A stretch of 43,381 nucleotides of DNA from positions 1 to 43,381 of the IMG/VR virus record IMGVR_UViG_3300025949_001138; one strand, written 5' to 3'. The notes below the pieces were generated by a model. It was not told the origin of the DNA, ran no database searches, and worked only from the letters and a program-made list of their open reading frames with translations. Positions 19,053 to 28,030 of the stretch are shown one piece after another. The stretch is from a virus. The position numbers and the translations under genes were made by a program. The stretch's first letter is position 1; every line of letters begins with the position of its first letter.

Positions 19053-20443
19053 TTGACCTGGGCGCCCGGGAGAATGCAGCTCTTCGTGAAGCCGTCCTCG
19101 AGGCGCTAGCCCGCAAGGACTTCCAGGCGTTCTGCGAGCGCACCGACCCGACGTATATCCAGACGCGGCACACGCGCGCGATCTGCGAGCATCTCCAAGC
19201 CCTCGCCGATCGCGAGATCCAGAAGCTCATGCTTTGGATTCCGCCGCGGCACGGCAAGACGTACCACGCTTCGGAGCGGTTCCCGGCGTTCATCGAGGGT
19301 TCCGACCCGACGACGCAGGCTATCCTGGCCTCGTACACGATCGACCGCGCGCGCGCATCCAGCCGTAAGGCGCGAGAACTCTTCCGGTCGTCCACCTGGC
19401 CCTTCGAGCCACGGCTCGACCCGAACGCCCAGGGCGTCGACGAATGGCGAACGACCGCCGGCGGTGTGGTCAAGGCGTCCGGTGTGGGCGGCTCGATGAC
19501 CGGGTTCGGTGCTCACCTGCTTGCGATCGACGACCCGCTCAAGGGACGCGCCGAGGCGAACAGCGAGACGCACCGCGAGGGACAATGGGAGTGGTATACC
19601 GAGGTCGCTCGCACCCGTCTCATGGCGCGCGCAATCGAGCTCATCGCGACGACGCGCTGGCATGAAGACGACATCTGCGGGCGCATCCTCAACACGAAGG
19701 CGGCATCGAAGTGGACCATCCTGCGTCTGCCGGCTATCGCCGAAGAGAACGACCCGCTCGGGCGCGCGGTCGGCGAGGAGTTGGCCCCGGAGCTCGGCAT
19801 CGAGATCCCGCGACCGGACCTCGGAGAGATCAGCACCAGAGGCTTCGAGGCGCTCTACCAGGGAAATCCGACGCCTCAGGAAGGCGACCTCTTCAAGCGC
19901 GCCTGGTTCGGCCAACGCTACCGCGCGCTGCCAACTCTCACGAAGGCCGCGCTCTATCTGGACGGCGCCTGGAAAGAGGGCGTAGCGAACGACCGTAGCG
20001 CGATCGGCCTGTGGGCGACCGACGGCGTGAACTACTACCTCGTCGACGCCTGGGCGAGTCGCGTCGAGTACCCCGACCTCAAGACGAAGCTCAAGGACTA
20101 TTGGGAGCGGTGGAATGGCTTGGCCCCAACGATGTGGGCCTGCGTCGAAGACGCCGCTTCGGGCATCCCGATCATCCAAGAGCTGAAACGCACGACGAGC
20201 ATCCCGATCGTCGGCGTCACCGTGGACAAGTCGAAGTGGACGCGCGCGGAAGCGGTCACGCCAATCTTCGAGAGCGGTCACGGCTACTTGCCAGAAGCCG
20301 CGCCCTGGCTCGACGAGTGGATCGAAGAACACGTCGGATTCCCCGGCAAGCACGATGACATGGTCGATACGACGAGCGGCGCGCTCGCGAAGCTCGCAAC
20401 CGCCTCGACGATGACCTGGGGCAAGGCCAAGAACATCAAGTGA
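19049..20443 (+). CDS. terL: Terminase large subunit
   Basis: The 464-residue packaging motor. ATPase domain: Walker A PPRHGKT at 65-71, Walker B LLAIDD at 157-162, then IATTRWHEDD (coupling motif). C-terminal nuclease domain: YLDGAWKEG with the first acidic residue, CVEDAASG, and KHDDMVDTTSGAL near the end. It cuts and translocates the concatemer into proheads. GTG 19049 overlaps the small-subunit stop. The sequence resembles terminases of long-tailed phages; the packaging mode cannot be told from the sequence. Confidence 0.95.
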   Translation: MIDLGARENAALREAVLEALARKDFQAFCERTDPTYIQTRHTRAICEHLQALADREIQKLMLWIPPRHGKTYHASERFPAFIEGSDPTTQAILASYTIDRARASSRKARELFRSSTWPFEPRLDPNAQGVDEWRTTAGGVVKASGVGGSMTGFGAHLLAIDDPLKGRAEANSETHREGQWEWYTEVARTRLMARAIELIATTRWHEDDICGRILNTKAASKWTILRLPAIAEENDPLGRAVGEELAPELGIEIPRPDLGEISTRGFEALYQGNPTPQEGDLFKRAWFGQRYRALPTLTKAALYLDGAWKEGVANDRSAIGLWATDGVNYYLVDAWASRVEYPDLKTKLKDYWERWNGLAPTMWACVEDAASGIPIIQELKRTTSIPIVGVTVDKSKWTRAEAVTPIFESGHGYLPEAAPWLDEWIEEHVGFPGKHDDMVDTTSGALAKLATASTMTWGKAKNIK

Positions 20444-20454
20444 AAGGAGCCAGA

Positions 20455-21858
20455 GTGCCGATTCTCGACAAACTGCGCTCCGCGCTCGGAATCCAGGCCA
20501 AAGCCGCCACGTCGAAGACCTCGTACGCCGCCGGCCCCTACGGTCGGGTGCGCGTCCAGATGCAGGTCCTCGGCGGTGACCCGCGCGCCGGTGCGAAGAT
20601 GCTCCGCGACTTCTCGCGGCGCTGCGAGCCGGTCCGCACGGCCATCAACCGCCGGAAGCGCCAGATCAGCCAAGCGAAGTGGCGCATCGTCCGCACGGAT
20701 GACCCGAAGGCCGTAGTCAACCCGGCCATCGAGAAGAAGATCACCGACCTCCTGCGGTTCGTCAACCCGAAGGGCGAGAGCTTCCGCACGTTGCTCGACA
20801 TGGTCCTCGAAGACGTCCTGGTGCTCGACGCCGGATGCATCGAGAAGGAGAAGACCCTGGGCGGACAGATCGTCGCCCTGTGGGCGGTCGACGGCGCGAC
20901 CATCGTCCCCGATCCCGAGTGGGACGGCTCCGACCAGACCGCGCCGCGCTACTACCAATACGTCGACGGGCGCCTGGTCGCGAAGCTCCGCAACGATCAG
21001 CTCGTCTACATCATGGGGACGCCGACGACGTACTCCCCGATCGGGTGGTCGCCGGTCGAGGCGCTTGTCCGCGTCATCGAAGCGACGCTCTACGGCTCGC
21101 AGTACGACTACGACATGCTCCGGCAGACGGCTCCGGCCGGCGCGCTCGACCTCGGGCGTGGTCTGAGCACCGAGCAAGTCGTATCCTACCGCGAATACTA
21201 CGAGAGCGAGATCGCCGGCACCAAGGACATCGCCATCTTCGGCGGCGGCGAACCGGGCCAAGGCTCGGGCGTCAACTTCATCCCGTTCCAGCGGTCGAAT
21301 GCCGACATGCAGCGAGCCGAGTACCGCGAGTGGCTCTGCAAGGCGATCGCGACCGTCTTCGAGATGGATCCGACCGTCTTCGGGATCACCGGCGACGTCA
21401 ATAAGTCGGCATCCAAGAGCCTGCAGGTTCGGACGGACGAAGGCCACGTCGCCTACGCGAAGCTCATCGAAGAGTTCATCGAGCGCGAGATCGTCTGGTC
21501 GTTCGACCAGAACCACGGGTTCGAGTTCGAGGAGCTGAACGCTCGCGACGAGCTGGCGCAGGCCAAGATCGACCAGATCTACATGTCGATCGGGAAGACG
21601 TTCCCGAACGAGCTGCGCGCGCGCGACGGCGAAGACCCGGTCGATTGGGGCGAGCAGCCCTACGTCGCGACGCAGTCGGCCTTCGCCGGCGACGAGCCGG
21701 ACTCGGGCGAGGCCGACGACCAACCGGAGAATACCGCGAGCGGCTCGGGGTCCGGCAAGTCCGCCGTCCCTTTCGGGTCAAGGGCGCCAATGCCGCGCGC
21801 GAAGGCGACCTTCACACAACGCTCCATGCCATCGTGGCATCGGAGCAGCGGCGCATAG
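20455..21858 (+). CDS. Portal protein (zero-frame product)
   Basis: A 467-residue portal that forms the dodecameric head vertex. Typical features: PVRTAINRRKRQISQAKWRIV near the start, YYQYVDGRLVAKLRNDQLVYIMG and PIGWSPVEALVRVI in the middle, FGITGDVNKSASKSLQVRTDE and FEELNARDELAQAKI towards the end. GTG 20455 is preferred because AAGGAG lies six bases upstream; a coupled GTG at 20440 would add five residues. From 21775 the portal frame looks unlike coding sequence (rare AGG, TCA, CCA, ACA), while the -1 frame looks coding; see the frameshift signal at 21768. Confidence 0.92.
   Translation: MPILDKLRSALGIQAKAATSKTSYAAGPYGRVRVQMQVLGGDPRAGAKMLRDFSRRCEPVRTAINRRKRQISQAKWRIVRTDDPKAVVNPAIEKKITDLLRFVNPKGESFRTLLDMVLEDVLVLDAGCIEKEKTLGGQIVALWAVDGATIVPDPEWDGSDQTAPRYYQYVDGRLVAKLRNDQLVYIMGTPTTYSPIGWSPVEALVRVIEATLYGSQYDYDMLRQTAPAGALDLGRGLSTEQVVSYREYYESEIAGTKDIAIFGGGEPGQGSGVNFIPFQRSNADMQRAEYREWLCKAIATVFEMDPTVFGITGDVNKSASKSLQVRTDEGHVAYAKLIEEFIEREIVWSFDQNHGFEFEELNARDELAQAKIDQIYMSIGKTFPNELRARDGEDPVDWGEQPYVATQSAFAGDEPDSGEADDQPENTASGSGSGKSAVPFGSRAPMPRAKATFTQRSMPSWHRSSGA
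21768..21812 (+). other. Candidate programmed -1 frameshift signal (portal to MuF)
   Basis: CCCTTTC at 21768-21774 is in exact X XXY YYZ phase with the portal frame (GTC CCT TTC). After five bases, AAGGGCGCC (21780-21788) pairs with GGCGACCTT (21804-21812), eight of nine positions. Slipping back one base continues as PFRVKGANAAREG into the MuF-like frame, giving a 683-residue fusion. A one-base sequence error in the C/T run would look the same. Confidence 0.6.
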
Positions 21859-22505
21859 ACGGCGCCTTCACCGAACTCAAGGCGAGCCTGCTCGACCGCT
21901 ACCGGCGCATTTACAAGGACGCGAACAGCGACGACATCGCCCGCCTGCTTCGTGACTTCGCCGCCGGCCTGGTCTCCGAGAGCGAGATTGAGAAGGCCGC
22001 ACAAGCCGGCATCGACGCGGTCCCCGACCTCGCGCACGTCACGAAGCCCGAAGCGCATGCGGTCGCGGCCATCTGGATCGGCAAGGTCCGCAAGTACCAA
22101 CGGCAGTTCCCGGGGCGCATGGGTGACGAGATCGCCGCCGCGGCGTCGGAGGCCGAACAGGCCGCGCGCGACCAGGGGCTCGAGGAGGCGGCGGTCGCCG
22201 CGACCATCCTCGACGCGATCGAAGCGAAAGCCGAAGCCTTCCGCGCCGAGGCGCTCCTCTACGCCGAGCCGGTGTGGAGCGCCGGCAATCAGGGCTACGG
22301 CGAGACGCTCGATGCGTCCGACGTCAGTCTCGATTGGGTGTGCGAGCCGGACGCCTGTCCGATCTGCTCGCCGCTGCCCGACGGCAATCCGTACTCGGTG
22401 GACGCCCTGCCGATGTGGCCGGGCGATCCTCATCCGAACTGCCGGTGCTACGTGACGCCGGACGACGCCTCATGGACCGCGATCTTCGGCGACGCCGCCG
22501 CATAA
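21834..22505 (+). CDS. MuF/SPP1 gp7-like head morphogenesis protein
   Basis: From GTG 21834 the protein has 223 residues, but the frame is open and looks coding from 21774, so it is probably made as an extension of the portal. There is a helical body (LLDRYRRIYKD, AVAAIWIGKVRKYQRQFPGRM), then the diagnostic end: VCEPDACPICSPLPDGNPY and MWPGDPHPNCRCYVTP, the CxxC...HPNCRC pattern of phage Mu F-like minor head proteins. These bind the portal and may enter the head. No ribosome site is visible before GTG 21834, consistent with frameshift expression. Confidence 0.85.
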   Translation: MASEQRRIDGAFTELKASLLDRYRRIYKDANSDDIARLLRDFAAGLVSESEIEKAAQAGIDAVPDLAHVTKPEAHAVAAIWIGKVRKYQRQFPGRMGDEIAAAASEAEQAARDQGLEEAAVAATILDAIEAKAEAFRAEALLYAEPVWSAGNQGYGETLDASDVSLDWVCEPDACPICSPLPDGNPYSVDALPMWPGDPHPNCRCYVTPDDASWTAIFGDAAA

Positions 22506-22526
22506 AACACCGAGGAGGTGAACACG

Positions 22527-23957
22527 ATGCCCGACCTACAGCGCCCCCCGATCGTCAACAAGAACGACGAGCGGTACTTCTCGATCAAGACCGCCAAGGT
22601 CGAAGCGACCGTCAAGACCGCCGCCGACGGCAGCGAGACGAAGGTCATCCGCGGCATCGCGTCATCCACGGTGCAGGACCGCATGGGCGACTACCTGACC
22701 GAAGCCTGTCAGGTCTCGATGCTCGACCAATGCAAGGGCATGACCATGTGGCTGAATCACAGCTACAAGGTCCCCGAGGACATCCTCGGGACGCTCACCG
22801 ACGCGACCCTTCAACGGTCGACGGACGCAAGCCAAGGCGACTGCATCGACCTCATGATCGAGGTCACGATCGACGAGACGAACCCGCGCGCCCTGCAAGC
22901 CTGGACCTCCGTCGCCGAGCGCGGCGTGAAGCTGGGCTTCTCCATCGGCGGCTACTTCCTCGACGTGACCATCGAAGAGGACGAGCGGTACTACTACGCG
23001 CTCACCGTCAACGACATCGAACTGCTCGAGATCAGCCTGGTCGGTATCCCGGCCAACCCGCGCGCGTATACCAAGGCGTTCGAGGCACCGATCGAGGCGC
23101 TCAAGGTCGCGATCGTCAAGCGCGCCGAGCAGATCGTCAAAGAGGGCAAGACCAAAGCCGAAGCCGGCATACTCGTCAAGAAGTCGCTGTTCGGCGGCTC
23201 GGAGGAACACATGGATCAACTCGAGACGCCCGCGGGCGACGCCCCCGCTCTGACCGACGCCGAAGTCGAGAACGCAAAGCTCGCCGCGGCCGGCGGCGAC
23301 GCCGAAGCCGATCCCGAGGCCAAGGGCGCGAAGCTCGCGTTCAACGAGCCAGCCGACGTCAAGACGCTCGACGAAGCGAAGGCGCTCCTCGTCCAGATGA
23401 AGGCCGCCAACGACGAACTCGCCGCCGCGGTCGTCGAGACCAAGGACGTGATGCCGGACGCCAAGTGCGCCGCCACCGTCGAGGCGATGAAGTGCATCAA
23501 GTCGGCCATGACCCACGGGATGTGCAAGGACGCCGCGACGTCGTCGCGCACCGGCCACGCCATCCTCAAGTCGATGCTCCCCGACGACTACGACGTCCCC
23601 GACGACGCGACCCTGGATGACGGTTCGTCCGAGTGCGCCGCGGCCGACCTCGTCGTCCTGAACGCCGATGCGCCGAAGCTGCGCCAACAGATCGCCGACG
23701 ACACCGCCGCGATCGAACAACTTTCCGCCGACAAGGCCACCCTCGAAACCGAGAAGGCCGACCTCGAGCAGAAAATCGCTGAACTCAAAGCGACCCCGAC
23801 CGGAAGGCAGACCGCGTCTTCCCACTCCGGCGGAAGCACCAAAGGAAGCGAGCCCATCGCGGACGCGAGCCTCTATCACAAGTCGGCCACCGAGCTCACC
23901 TCGGCGATCGGCAAGTCGGTATCGGGTCCGTCCGACGCGCGAACGATGCTTCGTTAG
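22527..23957 (+). CDS. Prohead protease fused to a scaffold-like region
   Basis: A 476-residue protein. Residues about 38-185 are an HK97-type (S78) prohead protease: MWLNHSYKVPEDILG with His78, GVKLGFSIGGY with Ser139, then LLEISLVGIPANPRA. Residues about 215-450 are Ala/Glu/Lys-rich with a coiled coil (LRQQIADDTAAIEQL...EKADLEQKIAELKA), like a scaffold removed by self-cleavage during maturation; a Cys cluster (CAATVEAMKCIKS, GMCKD) is unusual there. ATG 22527 has GAGGAGG eight bases upstream. Confidence 0.88.
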   Translation: MPDLQRPPIVNKNDERYFSIKTAKVEATVKTAADGSETKVIRGIASSTVQDRMGDYLTEACQVSMLDQCKGMTMWLNHSYKVPEDILGTLTDATLQRSTDASQGDCIDLMIEVTIDETNPRALQAWTSVAERGVKLGFSIGGYFLDVTIEEDERYYYALTVNDIELLEISLVGIPANPRAYTKAFEAPIEALKVAIVKRAEQIVKEGKTKAEAGILVKKSLFGGSEEHMDQLETPAGDAPALTDAEVENAKLAAAGGDAEADPEAKGAKLAFNEPADVKTLDEAKALLVQMKAANDELAAAVVETKDVMPDAKCAATVEAMKCIKSAMTHGMCKDAATSSRTGHAILKSMLPDDYDVPDDATLDDGSSECAAADLVVLNADAPKLRQQIADDTAAIEQLSADKATLETEKADLEQKIAELKATPTGRQTASSHSGGSTKGSEPIADASLYHKSATELTSAIGKSVSGPSDARTMLR

Positions 23958-23983
23958 CGCCTACCCACCCCACTCACTCCCCG

Positions 23984-24014
23984 ACGAGCGCGCCAGATGG
24001 CGGGCTCGTTTTTC
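23984..24014 (+). terminator. Terminator between protease and capsid genes
   Basis: ACGAGCGCGCC and GGCGGGCTCGT pair at ten of eleven positions around AGAT and are followed by TTTTTC. It would limit read-through from upstream head genes or protect a capsid mRNA 5' end. Confidence 0.7.
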
Positions 24015-24029
24015 TTTGGAGGTTTCCTC

Positions 24030-25127
24030 ATGGCAGAGTATCCGCTCTGGCGTCCGGCCACCAAGGATCTCCCGCGTAACCACGGTGGGATGCAGTTCGA
24101 GAAAGGCGTCGAAGACCTGGCTACCAAAGCCGTCGCCGACTCCGTCTCGACCTCGCCGATCGTTCCGCAGGAGCTCTCGCCGGAAGTCATCCCGATCTTC
24201 GTGCGCGACTTCCCCCTGTACGACATGATCCGCAAGGTTCCGTCGAACGGGCTCTCGCACACGTTCCAACAGCAGACGGCCTTCTCGCAGAACGCCACCC
24301 CGGCGCTCATCTCCGAGACCGGCACCGTCTCCGACGACGTCAACACCTACAACCGTCAGACGTCGAACGTCTCGGTATTCGGTGTCCGTCGCGGCGTCAC
24401 GCTCAAGGGCAAGTACGCCGGCGCCAACGCCGGTGGCCCCGGCTCCGACCTCGCCGGTCGCGAGCTCGAAGGCGGCTTGCTCACGATCGCGCGCGACGCG
24501 CAGAACGTGCTGCTCCGCTACCAGGACGTTGACTCGTCCGCGACCACCGACACCGCGGCGAACGGTCGCTACAACGTCCACGGCTTCAACGGTCTGCGCT
24601 ACGTGCTGCAGAACCTCGCACCGTCGGCGAACACGATCACCGTCGACATCACCTCGCCCTGGACCGACCAGCGCGTCCTGAAGGCCGTCCGCAAGGGCGT
24701 CAATCAAGTGTGGGATGCCGGCGGCAAGATCAACCTGCTCATCACGAACACGACCGGCTCCGAAGCCATGTTCGAGGATCAGCTCTCGCTCGTCCGCTAC
24801 GTGGACGACAAGACCTCCGAGATCATCCCGGGCCACACCGTCCGCATGATCTCGACCGACCAGGGTCTCATCCCGGTCCTCGTCGTCCCCGGCGGTGCGC
24901 TCGGAACCTACGTCGGTGCGGGTTCGCACACGTACTCCGACATCATCGGCGTCGACACGGACACGCTCGAGATGCCGTATCTCGGCAACCCCACGCCGTC
25001 GGTGCTGCGCATCCCGATCGGCACGGACGGATCGCTGCGCGAACTCGTCATCCCGTTCGCGATGTTCGGCCTGGCATGTCTGGCCCCCCAGTACATGTTC
25101 CGCGTCGGCCTCGAGACGGCAGCGTAG
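24030..25127 (+). CDS. Major capsid protein
   Basis: A 365-residue protein with GGAGG seven bases before ATG 24030. Position after protease/scaffold, size and an HK97-fold-like layout support the call: an N-terminal arm (AEYPLWRPATKDL), then VIPIFVRDFPLYDMIRKVPS, ETGTVSDDVNTYNRQTSNVSVF, a central LLITNTTGSEAMFEDQLSLVRYV and a C-terminal MPYLGNPTPSVLRIPIG, resembling the SU10-type capsid family. Set off by terminators on both sides, it may be transcribed at its own level. Confidence 0.85.
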   Translation: MAEYPLWRPATKDLPRNHGGMQFEKGVEDLATKAVADSVSTSPIVPQELSPEVIPIFVRDFPLYDMIRKVPSNGLSHTFQQQTAFSQNATPALISETGTVSDDVNTYNRQTSNVSVFGVRRGVTLKGKYAGANAGGPGSDLAGRELEGGLLTIARDAQNVLLRYQDVDSSATTDTAANGRYNVHGFNGLRYVLQNLAPSANTITVDITSPWTDQRVLKAVRKGVNQVWDAGGKINLLITNTTGSEAMFEDQLSLVRYVDDKTSEIIPGHTVRMISTDQGLIPVLVVPGGALGTYVGAGSHTYSDIIGVDTDTLEMPYLGNPTPSVLRIPIGTDGSLRELVIPFAMFGLACLAPQYMFRVGLETAA

Positions 25128-25138
25128 GAGGCTGAGAC

Positions 25139-25339
25139 ATGGCAAAAGACTTCTACACGATCCCCTGCAACGTCGTGAACGTGCCCGACACGTCCGGCGG
25201 TCAGGCCCAGGTCTTCCTGAACATCCAGATCCCCCCGGGCGAGGGCAATCAGCAGGAAGGCTTCATCACCGTCCAGGTCGCCGCGGCGAACTTGGGCACC
25301 ATCGCAGCCGGCGCCGCCACCCTGCACTTGATGCAGTAG
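25139..25339 (+). CDS. Small head protein, possible decoration protein
   Basis: A 66-residue protein, GGAGG before ATG 25139, eleven bases after the capsid gene. Beta-rich: FYTIPCNVVNVPDTSGGQAQ, FITVQVAAANLGTIAAGAAT. Location between capsid and connector genes and size suit a head decoration or stabilising protein; no family match can be claimed. Confidence 0.6.
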   Translation: MAKDFYTIPCNVVNVPDTSGGQAQVFLNIQIPPGEGNQQEGFITVQVAAANLGTIAAGAATLHLMQ

Positions 25340-25359
25340 GCTCCGACCACACGAACCCC

Positions 25360-25390
25360 GAGGGGTCGGCTTCGGCCGGCCCCTCTTCAA
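25360..25390 (+). terminator. Terminator after the capsid block
   Basis: GAGGGGTCGGC and GCCGGCCCCTC pair over eleven positions (one G-T) around a TTCG tetraloop, followed by TTCAAT. It ends the capsid transcript, probably only in part. Confidence 0.7.
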
Positions 25391-25410
25391 TATGCATACC
25401 GGAGGGCTCC

Positions 25411-25689
25411 ATGCGCCACGCGATCAAGGGAATTCGCCCCGGGCAGACCATCCACACCGCCGGCGGATTCGTCGCGACCAACGCCATCGACGGCGGCGCG
25501 CATCTCTCCGACCGCCAGATCAAAGATTTGACCACGCGCGGGTACGAGCTGACGAAGCTCCCCGACGCGACGCCCGAACCGGTCGAAGAGGTCGATGCCG
25601 ACGCGCAAGCGCGCATCGCCGAACAGACCGCCGCGGCGGCAGACCACGCCACCAAAGCGACCGCCGCGCCGAAGAAGGTCGCGAAGTAA
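25411..25689 (+). CDS. 92-residue virion-region protein; unknown
   Basis: MRHAIKGIRPGQTIHTAGGF, then LSDRQIKDLTTRGYELTKLP, an acidic stretch (PEPVEEVDADAQ) and an Ala/Lys-rich end (KATAAPKKVAK). GGAGGG precedes ATG 25411. Small Ala/Lys-tailed proteins before the connector are common in phage head operons; their function is often unknown. Confidence 0.6.
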   Translation: MRHAIKGIRPGQTIHTAGGFVATNAIDGGAHLSDRQIKDLTTRGYELTKLPDATPEPVEEVDADAQARIAEQTAAAADHATKATAAPKKVAK

Positions 25690-26628
25690 GTGGCCGTCAC
25701 GCTCCCCGCGAGCCTCGTCGAAGCGGCTCCGGGCAACGCCATCACCATCGCGGGCACCGGTCTCGGCTCGACCCCGACCGCGTCGATCGGCGGCCAACTC
25801 GTCATCCACTCCGACGGGACGCCGCCGACCTACGACGGCACGGCACCTATCCCGACGGCGGGATCGTCCGATACGAGCCTGCACCTCGCCATCCCCGACG
25901 GCATCACCTCGGGCACCGTGACGGTCACGGCGACGGACAACTCGACCGCGACGTTCCCGTTGCGCGTCGTCTCGCAGTACGCCCAGGCGTCCGAGTACGT
26001 CGGCGAAGGCGTGGATACGTCTGGCCTCGCGGCCGGGGAACTCGACGTCATCCTGCGGCGCGCGTCGGCCTACGTGGACGCCTACTGCGGCGCCGGGTCG
26101 ACCGAAGCGCCAGGCTTCCGGCAACTGCAGTCCGTCGAGCTGCATCGCTTCCGCCCGGGTCGGAATCGCGCTCCTCGGTTCTGGCCCTGGCGGAAACCGA
26201 TCGTCTCGCTGGACTCGTTCGTCTTCGTCTCGAGCAACCAGACGCGCACGAAGTTCTCGGTCAACCCCGGCGTCTCGAGCGACATCTACGTCAATACGAG
26301 CATCGGCTACACCGAAGCCCTGGCCTATGCGTTCGGGAACTACGTCCTGCTCGGCGCGATCGACTCCATCGGCTTCTCGGCCAACGTCGTGGAGATCGGC
26401 TACACCTCGGGCTTCACGATGCTCAACTGCCCCGCCCCGATCCGCCAGGCGACGATCATGGTCGCGACCGAGATCCTGTCGTACCGGAACATCCAATCCT
26501 CCGGCTTCGGCGGGCTCTCGCGCGTGAAGACCGGCGGGATTCAGTACGACCGCCGGAACGAGTCCTTCGCGATGCCCGAGCCGGTCAAAGACCTGCTCCG
26601 CCCGTTCGTCTCGCGGCGGCTCGCATGA
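25690..26628 (+). CDS. Head-tail connector with N-terminal Ig-like domain
   Basis: A 312-residue protein starting at GTG 25690 right after the previous stop. Residues 1-95 form an IPT/Ig-like beta domain (PASLVEAAPGNAITIAGTGL...GTVTVTATDNSTATFPLRVV). Residues about 96-312 resemble a gp6-type connector: LDVILRRASAYVDAYCGAG, VELHRFRP, VVEIGYTSGF, PAPIRQATIMVATEILSYRN. The usual protein has about 110-200 residues; the Ig-like addition could decorate the neck or bind surface sugars (inference). Confidence 0.7.
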   Translation: MAVTLPASLVEAAPGNAITIAGTGLGSTPTASIGGQLVIHSDGTPPTYDGTAPIPTAGSSDTSLHLAIPDGITSGTVTVTATDNSTATFPLRVVSQYAQASEYVGEGVDTSGLAAGELDVILRRASAYVDAYCGAGSTEAPGFRQLQSVELHRFRPGRNRAPRFWPWRKPIVSLDSFVFVSSNQTRTKFSVNPGVSSDIYVNTSIGYTEALAYAFGNYVLLGAIDSIGFSANVVEIGYTSGFTMLNCPAPIRQATIMVATEILSYRNIQSSGFGGLSRVKTGGIQYDRRNESFAMPEPVKDLLRPFVSRRLA

Positions 26629-27056
26629 GCCTCCTGCGACCGAACACCGTCCAGGTCATCCGCAAGGGTGGGGGTGCGAAGACCAACTCGGGCGGCACCG
26701 TCCCGACCATGACGCCGATCTACACGACGCTCCCCTGCCTCGTCGACATGAACGTCGTCACGCAGGGGCGCATGATGCAGTCGTCCACCGGCGGCCCGGT
26801 CATCGAGTCCACCCACGTCCTCTACGCCGACGGATCGAAGGTCTCGGGATACACCCCGGGGACGCACGTCACCATCCGCGGCATCGATATGATCGTCTGC
26901 GGCAACGCGCGCGGCGCCTTCCCGGACATCCGCCGAAACGACAAGATCATCGACGAGCGCGGCAGGTCGTTCCTGGTCCTCAACGACCCGTCGATGTACT
27001 ACGACATCTTCCCGAACATCCAAGTCGAGCTCGCCGAAGGAAAGGAGCCGTCCTAG
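26625..27056 (+). CDS. Neck / head-closure protein
   Basis: A 143-residue, beta-rich protein (NTVQVIRKGGGAKTNSGGTV, GTHVTIRGIDMIVCGNARGAF, RSFLVLNDPSMYYDIFPNIQ) coupled by ATGA to the connector. Order (connector, this, HK97 gp10-like, tail terminator) and size fit a head-closure (stopper) protein. The assignment rests mainly on position. Confidence 0.6.
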   Translation: MSLLRPNTVQVIRKGGGAKTNSGGTVPTMTPIYTTLPCLVDMNVVTQGRMMQSSTGGPVIESTHVLYADGSKVSGYTPGTHVTIRGIDMIVCGNARGAFPDIRRNDKIIDERGRSFLVLNDPSMYYDIFPNIQVELAEGKEPS

Positions 27057-27542
27057 ATGCAGATCCAGATCGACGGCATCACCACCTTGACCGAAGGCAT
27101 CGACAACTGCTCGAAGCGCGTCATGCACTCAGCAATCGTCGGCGTAACAAAGGCGCTTGACCGCGCACTCGAACTCTCCCGCGCGGAGCTGAATGAGACC
27201 GACCACTCCCTCAAGGACCTGGCCGCGCTCGGTCATCCGTACTCGAAGGCGAACCCCCAGGTCATCCACGACCCGGATACGATCGTCCACGCGCAGACCG
27301 GCGACTACATCGACGCGCTGCGCGTCTCGAAACCGACCTCGGACGCCTACGGCGTCGTCGGGGGTGACGTGCATGTCGCCGAGGAGCAGGCGCAGCTCGA
27401 CCGGTGGATCCAGCAAGGAACGACCAAGATGCGCGCGCGCCCCTGGATGCAGGACGTGGTCGACAATCACGGCACGGAACTCTCGAACATCGTCCAGGCC
27501 GAGATCGAAGTCGCGGTCGCTCGGGATGCCTTCCGCAAATGA
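27057..27542 (+). CDS. HK97 gp10-like neck/tail protein
   Basis: A 161-residue protein: helical N-terminal part (IVGVTKALDRALELSRAELN), then HAQTGDYIDALRVSKP, GDVHVAEEQAQLDRWIQQGT, RARPWMQDVVDNHGTE, the HTG...S, RPW pattern of gp10-like proteins. It joins head and tail or helps tail completion. It starts directly after the neck gene and overlaps the next by ATGA. Confidence 0.7.
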   Translation: MQIQIDGITTLTEGIDNCSKRVMHSAIVGVTKALDRALELSRAELNETDHSLKDLAALGHPYSKANPQVIHDPDTIVHAQTGDYIDALRVSKPTSDAYGVVGGDVHVAEEQAQLDRWIQQGTTKMRARPWMQDVVDNHGTELSNIVQAEIEVAVARDAFRK

Positions 27543-28030
27543 CGCGGTCGACGCTCCAAGCCACGCGCGCCGCGATCTACGGAGCCCTCTCGACGAACCT
27601 CGTCTATCAGGTCGATACCGGGTCGTCCTACACGACGGCGACGCTCGATCCGACGCATGTCGTGCCGCGGTCAGTGTGGCTGGCCGGCGGCGACCAGGCC
27701 CCGGACCCGCTCGTCTGCTTCTCGATCGCTGACCTCGGCGACGTCGACGGACGACCGACGGCCGGCGAGCGCGTGATGCGCCTGACGGTCTGGTGCGTCT
27801 CGACCGACGAGGATACGACGTCCTTCATCTATGAGGCCGTCCGAGCGCGCTTGAGCTACGCCGACCAGGATGCGATCGACGGGACCGCCGACCTCTCGCG
27901 CCCCGCTGCGACCTACCAACTGCCGGCGCAGTTCCGCTCCATCGTTCCGCAGCCGTCGTCACCATGCGACTACGATACGGCGACCGGCAAGTGGTATATC
28001 CGCGCGGTCTTCCGCGTGAACGCCATCTAA
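27539..28030 (+). CDS. Tail terminator protein
   Basis: A 163-residue protein: LQATRAAIYGALSTNLVYQV at the start, VPRSVWLAGGDQAPDPLVCF in the middle, MRLTVWCVSTDEDTTSFIYEAVRARL (typical of gpU/gp17-like terminators), and KWYIRAVFRVNAI at the end. It caps the growing tail tube. Position between gp10-like and tail tube genes agrees. Confidence 0.72.
   Translation: MTRSTLQATRAAIYGALSTNLVYQVDTGSSYTTATLDPTHVVPRSVWLAGGDQAPDPLVCFSIADLGDVDGRPTAGERVMRLTVWCVSTDEDTTSFIYEAVRARLSYADQDAIDGTADLSRPAATYQLPAQFRSIVPQPSSPCDYDTATGKWYIRAVFRVNAI

Noticed and set aside
19106-24000. Long minus-strand open frames opposite terminase, portal, protease and capsid
   Set aside because: They are mirror frames of GC-rich coding sequence, rich in Arg/Asp/Val, without ribosome sites or recognisable domains.
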